Source: Microthrixaceae bacterium (GTDB lineage Bacteria > Actinomycetota > Acidimicrobiia > Acidimicrobiales > Acidimicrobilacustridaceae). Taken from it: DNA of 6,568 bases. Position 1 is the first letter of the stretch, and every line of letters begins with the position of its first letter. This document shows positions 1 through 6,293 of this stretch, piece after piece. The notes under the pieces were generated by a model. It saw nothing but the letters and a program-made list of their open reading frames with translations. It did no database searches and was not told where the DNA came from. The stretch covers positions 1-6,568 of the forward strand of contig JAHFUU010000153.1 in the NCBI GenBank assembly GCA_023264915.1. Reading direction: 5' to 3'. Position numbers and translations under genes: made by a program.

Positions 1-321
1 GAGCTTCCCTGCCGCACTCTCATGGCGGGGCGCCGCCCCGGCCCGACGGTCATGTGATTGGCTGGGGATGGTCGACTCCTCATCTTCTCGGGGCGCCCAA
101 GGGCGCTCACGCCTGGTGCCGTGCGAACGGCCCGCTCGCTGCCGCTCACGTTTCGCATGGGCAAGCCTGAAGGTGCGCCCCGGTGACCCGTTGCGCTGCT
201 CCCTGGCATCTTCGATCCTGCCTCGGCCAGAACTTGACTCGCGATTCACGTATCTCAACCTCAGAGGAACCTAGCCGAGTACGGGGCGCTGCGTGAGCGA
301 GGAGTTCGTGCTGGCAGCACC
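1..321. other. Gene-poor stretch upstream of the aminotransferase
   Basis: I find no convincing gene here. The open frame at 2-274 on the plus strand translates to an Arg/Ser/Cys-rich peptide with no recognisable motif, and the reading from 1-57 that ends in TGA could at most be the last 18 codons of an upstream gene. The stretch holds a GC hairpin at 26-40 and, just before the aminotransferase, a purine-rich GAGGAG at 299-304. A TTGACT hexamer at 234-239 resembles a -35 box but has no well-spaced -10 partner. The stretch probably contains the aminotransferase promoter, which I cannot place. Confidence 0.5.
26..40. terminator. Possible GC hairpin, terminator-like without T-tract
   Basis: CGGGGC at 26-31 pairs with GCCCCG at 35-40 across a three-base loop, giving a 6-bp all-G/C stem. 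No T-run follows on either strand, so it is not a canonical intrinsic terminator. In DNA this GC-rich such stems also arise by chance. It could mark the end of a gene lying left of the window. Confidence 0.2.
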
Positions 322-1623
322 ATGCCTGCATCGCCTGCATCACGAAGCGTGTCGGTACGCCAGAATGTGCGGGTGACCCGCGACGCCCCGGACCCAGCGC
401 CACCGGTGTTCCTGCATCCGTTCGCGCGACCCGCAGCGCCGGCGGCCTCGTACATGACCATCGTCGCCGGCGAAGGAGCGGCCGTGTTCGATGACTCTGG
501 CCACCGCTACGTGGATGCCCTTGCGAGCCTGTGGTTCTGCCAGGTCGGTCACGGCCGGGCCGAGATAGCCGATGCAGTGAGAGCCCAGCTCGAGACGCTC
601 GAAGCGTTCCATACCTTTGACATGTTCACCAACGAGCCAGCAGAGCGCTTCTGCGAGCGCATCGCGGAGCTCGCTCCGATGGCGGGCGCGAGGGTCTTCC
701 TGGTCAACTCCGGATCCGAAGCGGTCGACTCGGCTCTCAAGCTTGCCCGGCTCTCATCTTCTCTGCGCGGTGAGCCTGACCGTCAGCTCATCGTCTCCCG
801 GCGGCACGCCTACCACGGCGTCACATATGGCGGCATGTCCGTTCAGGGGCTGCCGGCCAACCAGGAAGGCTTCGGCGAGCTCGTCCCTGGCATCTGCACG
901 GTGGACCACAACGAGCTTGACGATCTCCAACAGGTCTTCGCCGACCACGGACCGCACATCGCAGCTGTCATCACCGAACCGGTCATGGGCGCAGGCGGAG
1001 TTCACCCTCCACCGGAGGGTTATCTCGCAGTCCTCCACGAGCTGTGTGACAGGCACGGTGCTCTCATGATCATGGACGAGGTTGTCTGCGGGTTCGGGCG
1101 CCTGGGCCAGTGGTGGGGATCGGATCGCTTCGGAGTCCAACCGGATCTGGTCACGTTCGCCAAGGGATGCACTTCGGGCTACCAGCCCCTCGGCGGTGTC
1201 ATCGTCGGGACGAGGGTGCGCGAGCTGATCGAGGCTGACCCCTCCTTCGTGCTGCGCACCGGGCACACATACAGTGGGCATCCTGCGAGCTGCACCGCAG
1301 GGCTTGCCAACATCGACATCATCGAGCGCGAGAACCTCTTGGCGCGGGCCCACCGAATCGGCTCGATGCTCGGGCCCGCGTTGTCGGCACTGGTCGATGA
1401 AGGGCTTGCCGTCCAGGCGCGGGGCCAGGAAGGCATCTGGGCGCTTCAGCTGGACGAGGCCACGCCTGCTGCTGACATCCGGGACAGGATGCTCCGGGGC
1501 GGCGTGATCGCTCGACCACTCGGATCGTCGACCATCGCGCTGTGCCCCCCGCTCGTGATCGGCGACGAGGACATCAACCTCATCATCGGGGCCCTGCGCG
1601 ATGCGATCGAGGCACGCCACTGA
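322..1623 (+). CDS. Class III PLP-dependent aminotransferase (putative omega-amine:pyruvate type)
   Basis: A 433-residue fold-type I, class III aminotransferase, the usual length for the family and cytosolic (no signal peptide). Visible signatures in order: the N-terminal substrate-pocket stretch SLWFCQVGHGR (69-79), typical of omega-amino acid and putrescine:pyruvate transaminases; NSGSEAV (129-135), which binds the PLP phosphate; AYHG (163-166); MDEVVCGFGR (251-260), whose Asp252 contacts the pyridine nitrogen; and TFAKG (278-282), whose Lys281 forms the Schiff base. TYSGHP (316-321) closes the active site. All key residues are intact. ATG 322 is the first ATG after the in-frame stop at 235-237. 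The purine-rich GAGGAG at 299-304 lies 17 nt upstream, further than usual, so the start is not firm; conserved homology begins near residue 33. The neighbouring alanine dehydrogenase, deiminase and aldehyde dehydrogenase suggest an amine donor such as putrescine with pyruvate as acceptor. Beta-alanine, taurine or 4-aminobutyrate as donor cannot be excluded. Confidence 0.92.
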   Translation: MPASPASRSVSVRQNVRVTRDAPDPAPPVFLHPFARPAAPAASYMTIVAGEGAAVFDDSGHRYVDALASLWFCQVGHGRAEIADAVRAQLETLEAFHTFDMFTNEPAERFCERIAELAPMAGARVFLVNSGSEAVDSALKLARLSSSLRGEPDRQLIVSRRHAYHGVTYGGMSVQGLPANQEGFGELVPGICTVDHNELDDLQQVFADHGPHIAAVITEPVMGAGGVHPPPEGYLAVLHELCDRHGALMIMDEVVCGFGRLGQWWGSDRFGVQPDLVTFAKGCTSGYQPLGGVIVGTRVRELIEADPSFVLRTGHTYSGHPASCTAGLANIDIIERENLLARAHRIGSMLGPALSALVDEGLAVQARGQEGIWALQLDEATPAADIRDRMLRGGVIARPLGSSTIALCPPLVIGDEDINLIIGALRDAIEARH

Positions 1624-1664
1624 CCCAAGGAGTTGCACGGGCAGCCGATCAGATCTGGCTTCGG

Positions 1665-2792
1665 TCAGCTCGCAGGCTTCAGAGCCTCACCCAACGGGAC
1701 ATGCTCCCTGCCCAGCGCTTGTGCCACGGCTGGGTTCGTGATCACGCCCGCGCACGTGTTGACCCCCGGCACCAGCTCGGGCCGGGCGGCCGTCGCCCCA
1801 GCCACGCCGTCCAGTGCCAGAGCCGTCAGGTAGGGCAGGGTTGCGTTTGTCAGCGCGTGAGTCGACGTGTGGGGCACGGCTCCGGGGATGTTGCTCACCC
1901 CGTAGTGGAGGACCCCGTGGCGGACGAAGGTCGGCTCGTGATGAGTGGTCTCGCGCGTCGTCTCGATGCAGCCGCCCTGGTCCACGGCCACATCCACGAT
2001 CACCGCGCCCGGCTTCATGTCACGCACCATCTCACCTGTCACCACGGTCGGGGCACGACCACCGGGCACCAGTACCGCCCCGATCACCAGGTCTGCATCC
2101 GCGACGACCCTCTCGACGCTGCCGTGGTTCGATGCGAGGGTCGTGATCCGGCCACGGTGGATCTGGTCGACCCACCGCAGGCGGTCGAGGTCGAGATCCA
2201 ACAGGTTCACCTCAGCCTCCATGCCGGCCGCGATCCAGGCCGCATTCCAACCGACGTTGCCTGCGCCAAGGACAACCACTCGGGCTGGTTGGACTCCAGG
2301 CGCTCCACCCATCAACACACCGCGTCCACCGTTGTGCCGTTCGAGGAAGTGGGCGCCGATCTGCACCGACATCCGGCCCGCCACCTCGCTCATGGGTGCC
2401 AACAGCACCAGCTCTCCGTCTGCTGTCTGGACAGTCTCATACGCGACCGCGGTGACTCCCCCGGCGAGCAGTGCCTCGGCAACGTCTCGGTAGGCAGCAA
2501 GGTGGAAGTAGGCGAACACGACCAGCCCCTCACGGAGGTGCGCGTACTCCTCGGGTTGGGGCTCTTTCACCTTGCAGATCAAGTCGGCCTGATCCCACAC
2601 GTTCGCGGCTACCGGCACGAGCCGAGCCCCTGCTGCTGCGTAGTCGGCGTCGGGGATGGCCGAATCAGCACCTGCACCCCTCTCGATGACGACCTCAACT
2701 CCGTGACGCGCTAGCTCGCGGACACCGTCGGGCGTTATGGCCACCCGGTGCTCGTCGACCTTCACCTCGCGGGGAACACCCACGATGGTCAT
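1665..2792 (-). CDS. ald: Alanine dehydrogenase
   Basis: A 375-residue NAD-dependent L-alanine dehydrogenase (L-alanine + NAD+ + water to pyruvate + ammonium + NADH), a soluble cytosolic enzyme; the family is about 370 residues. Aligned from memory with Mycobacterium tuberculosis Ald, the catalytic and pyruvate-binding residues all appear one position later: Arg16 (EHRVAITP), Lys76 (KVKEP), His97 (FAYFHLA) and Asp271 (VAVDQGG). The Rossmann loop GAGNVG is at 176-181, and the family signature around ETVQTADGELVLLAPMSEVA (119-138) is present. The ATG at 2792-2790 is chosen because the canonical N-terminus (MTIVGVPREVK) begins there; the frame runs open to 2867 but would add 25 non-homologous residues. 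No strong Shine-Dalgarno is visible. It is convergent with the aminotransferase (41 nt between stops) and divergent from the agmatine deiminase. A pyruvate-dependent transaminase next door suggests it recycles alanine to pyruvate. Confidence 0.96.
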   Translation of the reverse strand: MTIVGVPREVKVDEHRVAITPDGVRELARHGVEVVIERGAGADSAIPDADYAAAGARLVPVAANVWDQADLICKVKEPQPEEYAHLREGLVVFAYFHLAAYRDVAEALLAGGVTAVAYETVQTADGELVLLAPMSEVAGRMSVQIGAHFLERHNGGRGVLMGGAPGVQPARVVVLGAGNVGWNAAWIAAGMEAEVNLLDLDLDRLRWVDQIHRGRITTLASNHGSVERVVADADLVIGAVLVPGGRAPTVVTGEMVRDMKPGAVIVDVAVDQGGCIETTRETTHHEPTFVRHGVLHYGVSNIPGAVPHTSTHALTNATLPYLTALALDGVAGATAARPELVPGVNTCAGVITNPAVAQALGREHVPLGEALKPAS

Positions 2793-3027
2793 CTCGCTGC
2801 CCGCCCGTAGGCCCCAAACCCCAGAGCCATCGACCACCCACGCCCTCGACCTACGCCCCCTGCACAACTGGCCTGCACGTTCGTACCCGGGTCACGGGAT
2901 ACGCCGAAGGGCCGTGCCGCTAGGGGCTTGAACAAGGTTCGCACGTGCTCATGCTCGCGCGAAGGGTCGGTCTGCGCTCGCGAGCTCGCACGGCACGGGT
3001 GTGATGCGCCATGCCACAATGACCTGC
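2793..3027. promoter_or_regulatory. Divergent intergenic region between ald and the agmatine deiminase gene
   Basis: This 235-nt region separates two divergently transcribed genes, so promoters for both should lie here. It contains several short symmetric sequences: GCACGTGC (2941-2948), GCTCGCGAGC (2976-2985), and an 8-nt inverted pair CCGTGCCG (2912-2919) / CGGCACGG (2991-2998) about 70 nt apart. Any of these could be an operator, but in GC-rich DNA such palindromes are expected by chance. A weak sigma70-like pair facing the deiminase is TTGAAC (2928-2933) with CATGCT (2950-2955). I found no clear promoter facing ald. Confidence 0.5.
3015..3020 (+). promoter_or_regulatory. Candidate -10 element for a leaderless deiminase transcript
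   Basis: CACAAT matches four of six positions of the TATAAT consensus and ends seven bases before the ATG at 3028. A transcript starting about seven bases downstream would begin on that ATG, the arrangement of leaderless genes that are common in actinobacteria. No recognisable -35 lies at the proper distance. This is a suggestion from spacing only. Confidence 0.25.
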
Positions 3028-4056
3028 ATGGGGGACCTGTCAGAAGAACAACATCGGGGCTCAACACCGGCAGGCCGAGGGTTTCGCATGCCCGCTGACT
3101 ACGAGCCCCATGAAAGGGTGATCATCGCCTGGCCGACCATGCGAAGGATCGACTTCTGGCGCAACCACCTCGGTGCGGCACGGGATGCCTACGCCGTGAT
3201 CATCAGGGCCATAGCCGAGCACGAACAGGTTCTGGTGGTTGCAGACGAAGGTGAGGGCCGCACTGCGGAGGGATGGCTTGGTGACTCCATCGAGGTGATC
3301 GAGCTACCTATCGATGACTGCTGGATCCGCGACAACGGTCCCATCTTCCTCAAGGACGAGAACGGTCAGCGGCTCGGTGTCCACTTCGGTTTCAACGGGT
3401 GGGGCGGGAGGCTTGCACCCTGGGACCGCGACGCTGCGGCCGCGGGCCCGTTGTGCGACCACCTGGGGATCGAGCGGTCCGTCGCACCCATCGTGCTCGA
3501 AGGTGGGTCTGTCGCAACAAACGGCGAGGGTCTTCTCGTAGCGACAGAGCAATGCCTCCTGCACCCCAACCGCAACCCCGGCCTCTCCAAGTCCGAGATC
3601 GACCAGCACCTGCGTGACCAGCTCGGCGTGAGAGAGATCCTCTGGTTGGCCCGGGGTCTGGCCGACGACCTCACCGACGGCCACGTCGACAACATCGTGG
3701 CGTTCGTCGGCCCGTCAGACGTGTTGCTCCAGACCACGACGGATGTCTCAGACCCCGACTACCGCACCGGCCGCGACAACCGTGAGCGTCTCGAGGCTGC
3801 TGGGCTGAGGGTCACCGAGCTCGACGTGCTGCCCCACGTCAAGTGCTTCGATCAGATGGTCGAGGTCCCGTACCTGAACTACTACGTCGCAAACGACGCC
3901 GTGATCGTACCGCTGGCCGGGGCTGCCGCCGACCGTGACATGGTGCAACAGATCGGTGAGTTCTTCCCCGGGCGCAAAGCCGTGGGCGTGCCAGGGACGG
4001 TCCTCGCATACGGCGGTGGTGGCGTCCACTGCATCACCCAGCAAGTCCCGTCATGA
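3028..4056 (+). CDS. aguA: Agmatine deiminase (agmatine iminohydrolase, PAD-like family)
   Basis: A 342-residue guanidine-modifying enzyme of the agmatine deiminase/peptidyl-arginine deiminase-like family, expected to convert agmatine to N-carbamoylputrescine and ammonia in the cytosol. With residues counted from the GTG at 3001, the signatures are: FRMPADYEPHE (28-38) opening the fold; WIRDNGP (108-114) with catalytic Asp111; LEGGS (166-170); the long conserved block NRNPGLSKSEI (190-200); TDGHVDN (225-231) with His228 and Asp230; and GGGGVHCITQQVP at the C-terminus with nucleophile Cys344. All catalytic residues are present and no signal peptide is seen, which argues for agmatine rather than secreted-protein arginine as substrate. 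The start is uncertain. GTG 3001, ATG 3004, ATG 3019, ATG 3028 and ATG 3088 are all in frame. ATG 3088 has the best ribosome site (GAGGG, 6-nt spacing), but the FR residues before it look homologous to longer family members, so 3028 is preferred. The stop overlaps the next gene's ATG. Confidence 0.92.
   Translation: MGDLSEEQHRGSTPAGRGFRMPADYEPHERVIIAWPTMRRIDFWRNHLGAARDAYAVIIRAIAEHEQVLVVADEGEGRTAEGWLGDSIEVIELPIDDCWIRDNGPIFLKDENGQRLGVHFGFNGWGGRLAPWDRDAAAAGPLCDHLGIERSVAPIVLEGGSVATNGEGLLVATEQCLLHPNRNPGLSKSEIDQHLRDQLGVREILWLARGLADDLTDGHVDNIVAFVGPSDVLLQTTTDVSDPDYRTGRDNRERLEAAGLRVTELDVLPHVKCFDQMVEVPYLNYYVANDAVIVPLAGAAADRDMVQQIGEFFPGRKAVGVPGTVLAYGGGGVHCITQQVPS
3077..3081 (+). promoter_or_regulatory. 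Shine-Dalgarno-like GAGGG before an internal ATG of the deiminase gene
   Basis: GAGGG sits six bases before the in-frame ATG at 3088, an ideal spacing, and is the only good ribosome site near this gene. It makes 3088 (a 322-residue product starting MPADYEPHE) a real alternative start. Against it, the preceding residues GRGF fit the family's usual N-terminal context. Confidence 0.35.
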
Positions 4057-5510
4057 GCACCAGCTCGCCCGTGACGCCAATGCGAATAGGCGACCAGCAG
4101 GTGACAGACCATGCCGCTGACTCCTCGGATGGGGCTGGGGTCATCGTCGTCAGCTCTCCTTATGACGGCCACGAGGTGGGTCGCGTGCCCGCGGCAACTC
4201 CAGCAGACATCGACACGGCTGTCGCTGCTGCCAGCGCTCGCCATCACGAGGGCCCCCTCCCCGCCCACCAACGTGCGTCCATCATCGAGGCGGCAGCCGA
4301 CTCACTCGAAGCGCGCGCGGACTACTTCGCGCAACTGATCGCGCTCGAGTCTGCGAAACCGATAAGGACTGCACGCGCCGAGGCCAACCGTGCTGTGGAC
4401 ACGTTCCGGTTCGCCGCAGCGACCGCGCGAACCCTCACGGGCGAGATGGTCAATCTCGACGCGAGCCAAGTGGGCCAGGGCAAGGTCGGCTTCGTCCTTC
4501 GCGTGCCTGTCGGCGTCGTCGCGGCGATCACGCCGTTCAACTTCCCACTGAACCTGGTGGCCCACAAGGTCGCCCCTGCGATCGCTGTCGGTTGCCCTGT
4601 GGTGCTCAAGCCGGCCTCGGCAACCCCGCTGACCGCTCTCGCTCTCGCGGAGGTCCTCATCGACGAGTGCCAGCTGCCCGCCGGCTGGCTCAACGTGGTC
4701 ACGTGCCGGGGCGCCACCGCGCAGCATCTGGTGATGCACCCAGATGTTGCCCTGATCACCTTCACCGGTTCGGCCGAGGTTGGGTGGGCGATTCGGGCCC
4801 AGGCGCCCCGGAAGAGGGTGAGCCTCGAGCTCGGCAACAACGCGCCCGTGATCATCGAACCCGACGGCGACATGCGATTGGCGGCCGCGAAGATCGCCGT
4901 GGCGGGCTTCTCCCATGCGGGCCAGTCATGCATCTCGGTCCAGCGGGTCCTCGTTCACGAGACCATCGTCGATGACTTCGTCGACGTGCTTGCAGGGCTG
5001 GTCGATGAGTTGGTCGTGGGTGACCCGCTCGACCCTAGAACCGACGTCAGCGCCCTGATCGACCAGGGTGAGCGTTCCAGGGTGCTCGAGGTCATCTCGC
5101 TCGCCACCGAGGGCGGGGCCAGGCTCGTCACCGGCGGCACAGTCACCGAAGACGGCATCCTGCGCCCTACGGTGCTCAGCAACGTCCGCCCCGAGATGGA
5201 GGTTTGCCGCACCGAGGTGTTCGGTCCCGTCGTGGGTGTCCAATCCTACTCGTCCCTGGACGAGGCCATCGACCTGGCCAACGACACGCGGTACGGGCTG
5301 CAAGCGGGTGTCTTCACTGCGCGCATCGACAAGGCCATGCGCGCAGTGAGAGCTCTTTCCTATGGAGGTGTGATGGTGAACGAGGTACCGACTTGGCGGG
5401 CCGACCAGATGCCCTACGGGGGTGTTCGTGATTCGGGGAACACGCGTGAAGGGCCCGCGTACTCCGCGCTCGAGATGACCGAACGCCGCTTGGTCGTGTG
5501 GCCGGGCTGA
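4053..5510 (+). CDS. NAD(P)-dependent aldehyde dehydrogenase
   Basis: A 485-residue member of the aldehyde dehydrogenase superfamily, which oxidises aldehydes to carboxylates with NAD(P)+; the length is standard. Motifs in order: TPFNFPLNL (160-168) with Asn163, the oxyanion-stabilising residue; VVLKPAS (183-189) with Lys186; FTGSAEVG (237-244), the cofactor-binding GSxxxG loop; SLELGNN (257-263) with general base Glu259; GQSCISVQR (290-298) with nucleophile Cys293; and EVFGPVV (388-394) with Glu388. The usual second Gly of ELGG is Asn here. It belongs broadly to the succinate-semialdehyde/lactaldehyde-like branch, but substrate cannot be read from the sequence. ATG 4053 overlaps the deiminase stop (ATGA), so the two are almost certainly co-transcribed and translationally coupled; no separate Shine-Dalgarno is evident. 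Context suggests 4-aminobutanal, 4-guanidinobutanal or succinate semialdehyde as substrate. An alternative ATG lies at 4080. Confidence 0.95.
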   Translation: MSTSSPVTPMRIGDQQVTDHAADSSDGAGVIVVSSPYDGHEVGRVPAATPADIDTAVAAASARHHEGPLPAHQRASIIEAAADSLEARADYFAQLIALESAKPIRTARAEANRAVDTFRFAAATARTLTGEMVNLDASQVGQGKVGFVLRVPVGVVAAITPFNFPLNLVAHKVAPAIAVGCPVVLKPASATPLTALALAEVLIDECQLPAGWLNVVTCRGATAQHLVMHPDVALITFTGSAEVGWAIRAQAPRKRVSLELGNNAPVIIEPDGDMRLAAAKIAVAGFSHAGQSCISVQRVLVHETIVDDFVDVLAGLVDELVVGDPLDPRTDVSALIDQGERSRVLEVISLATEGGARLVTGGTVTEDGILRPTVLSNVRPEMEVCRTEVFGPVVGVQSYSSLDEAIDLANDTRYGLQAGVFTARIDKAMRAVRALSYGGVMVNEVPTWRADQMPYGGVRDSGNTREGPAYSALEMTERRLVVWPG

Positions 5511-5660
5511 TCGGGACTCCGCCGGCGCGATTCGAAGGTGCCGACGCCGCGCAAGTCAAAGGGGCGCATCTGCGGCGTGCTCGCGCCCGAAGCCGCGGGG
5601 ATGGCTGCCCGTCCAGGTAATGTTGGCACCAGCTGGGTTCGGCGAACCCGAAGGCAACCG
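5511..5660. promoter_or_regulatory. Intergenic region before the receiver-like gene, with hairpins and a candidate -10
   Basis: The 150-nt gap suggests the receiver-like gene has its own promoter. TAATGT at 5618-5623 fits the loose actinobacterial TANNNT -10 pattern and would place transcription start near 5630, but no good -35 is present. A 6-bp pair GGGCGC (5562-5567) / GCGCCC (5583-5588) with a 15-nt loop could form after the aldehyde dehydrogenase; no T-run follows, so it is at best a weak terminator. The frame of the downstream gene is open back to 5538, but the extra residues look non-coding. Confidence 0.35.
5635..5649 (+). promoter_or_regulatory. Hairpin abutting the ribosome site of the receiver-like gene
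   Basis: GGGTTC (5635-5640) pairs perfectly with GAACCC (5644-5649) across a GGC loop. The Shine-Dalgarno-like GAAGG (5650-5654) follows at once, six bases before ATG 5661. If transcription starts near 5630, almost the whole leader is this hairpin plus the ribosome site. It could tune mRNA stability or translation, or be a protein-binding inverted repeat. The pairing is directly visible; the role is inference. Confidence 0.4.
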
Positions 5661-6281
5661 ATGACGCTCCCCACCCGTCCGCTAACCGCCATCGTCTGCG
5701 ATGGCGACATCATGGCCCGCACGGCTCTCACCCAAGCCGCCCGAGAGGCCGGGTTCGAGGTCCTCGACAGCTTCGAGAACGGTCCCCAGGTCCTTCAGGC
5801 CATGGACTTCATCCAACCGAGCCTGTTGTTGTTGAGCCACGAGCTGGTGGGCATTTTCGGCCTTGATGTCATCGAGGAGCTGAGCCGGCGCGAGCCGCAC
5901 CCCGAGGCTGTTCTCATCACCTCAGATGAACGCGTCCGTGACCAGGCCAGGGACCTGCCGGTGGTCGGCGTCCCCGGCAGGGGTGATCTGGAAGCGCTGC
6001 GACGCACCCTGGCCGACGCCCGCCACCTGTTCGAGACCGGCGAGCGACGAACCCATCACGACCGAAGGAGCGGCGAGGACCGGCGTAAGGTCCAGGACTG
6101 GAAGCAGGTCATCTCAGAGCGGCGCTCGGGCGAGGATCGCCGCAAGAACAAGCGCCGCATCGATGACGACGATCTGGGCGAGCGCCGGAACGAGGCGCGT
6201 CCTGACCGGCGCGAGCGCCAGGACTGGAAGCAGGTCACGATCGAGCGGCGGAGCGGCGAGTCTCGGAGGAACGACAGCTAG
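5661..6281 (+). CDS. Orphan receiver-like (pseudo-receiver) protein with Arg-rich repeat tail
   Basis: A 206-residue protein. Residues 8 to about 122 follow the CheY-like receiver pattern: CDGD (13-16) supplies the acidic pair Asp14/Asp16, LLLLSHEL (55-62) is strand 3, and VLITSDE (84-90) carries the Thr position. The phospho-acceptor Asp at the end of strand 3 is Ser59, and the conserved Lys before Pro is missing (VVGVPGRGD, 101-109). It therefore probably cannot be phosphorylated in the normal way. No DNA-binding or enzymatic output domain follows. Residues 128-206 are highly charged and low in hydrophobics, with RRSGEDRR-type motifs (135-142, 154-161, and degenerate at 196-203) and two QDWKQV copies (145-150 and 187-192). 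ATG 5661 is chosen because GAAGG lies six bases upstream and the receiver fold begins right after it; an earlier start at 5538 would add 41 unlikely residues. It ends 12 nt from a convergent gene. Function unknown; possibly a protein- or nucleic acid-binding adaptor. Confidence 0.8.
   Translation: MTLPTRPLTAIVCDGDIMARTALTQAAREAGFEVLDSFENGPQVLQAMDFIQPSLLLLSHELVGIFGLDVIEELSRREPHPEAVLITSDERVRDQARDLPVVGVPGRGDLEALRRTLADARHLFETGERRTHHDRRSGEDRRKVQDWKQVISERRSGEDRRKNKRRIDDDDLGERRNEARPDRRERQDWKQVTIERRSGESRRNDS
6092..6237 (+). repeat. In-frame direct repeat in the tail of the receiver-like gene
   Basis: A 20-nt sequence beginning CCAGGACTGG is identical at 6092-6111 and 6218-6237, offset by 126 nt (42 codons). 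Weaker similarity continues downstream as both copies run into an ERRSGE segment. The two copies encode the QDWKQV motif and its surroundings, so the tail appears to have grown by internal duplication. Confidence 0.8.
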
Positions 6282-6293
6282 GTCCGGCGACCA

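Noticed and set aside
234..256. TTGACT with TATCTC as an aminotransferase promoter
   Set aside because: The spacing is only 11 nt, too short for a standard sigma70-type promoter, and no better -10 lies 16-18 nt downstream.
2..274. Open plus-strand frame across the left edge
   Set aside because: The product is Arg/Ser/Cys-rich without motifs, has no ribosome site at ATG 68, and looks like a chance frame in GC-rich DNA.
754..1638. Long minus-strand frame (294 codons) opposite the aminotransferase
   Set aside because: Shadow of a clearly coding gene with all catalytic residues; no domain features of its own.
1624..1664. Bidirectional terminator between the convergent aminotransferase and ald genes
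   Set aside because: Only 3-4 bp stems around GCCGATCAGATCTGGC can form and there is no T-run on either strand.
1542..2714. Long plus-strand frame (390 codons) opposite alanine dehydrogenase
   Set aside because: It is the antisense shadow of ald, whose catalytic motifs are intact; the translation is His/Arg-rich with no recognisable domain.
2793..2867. 25-residue N-terminal extension of alanine dehydrogenase
   Set aside because: Family proteins begin at the equivalent of ATG 2792, and the extension is Arg/Gly-rich without homology.
4302..4933. Two overlapping minus-strand frames of about 200 codons opposite the aldehyde dehydrogenase
   Set aside because: Antisense shadows caused by G/C third-position bias; the plus-strand aldehyde dehydrogenase explains this sequence.
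5538..5660. 41-residue N-terminal extension of the receiver-like protein
   Set aside because: ATG 5661 has a well-spaced GAAGG and directly precedes the receiver fold; the extension is basic and featureless and includes the hairpin.
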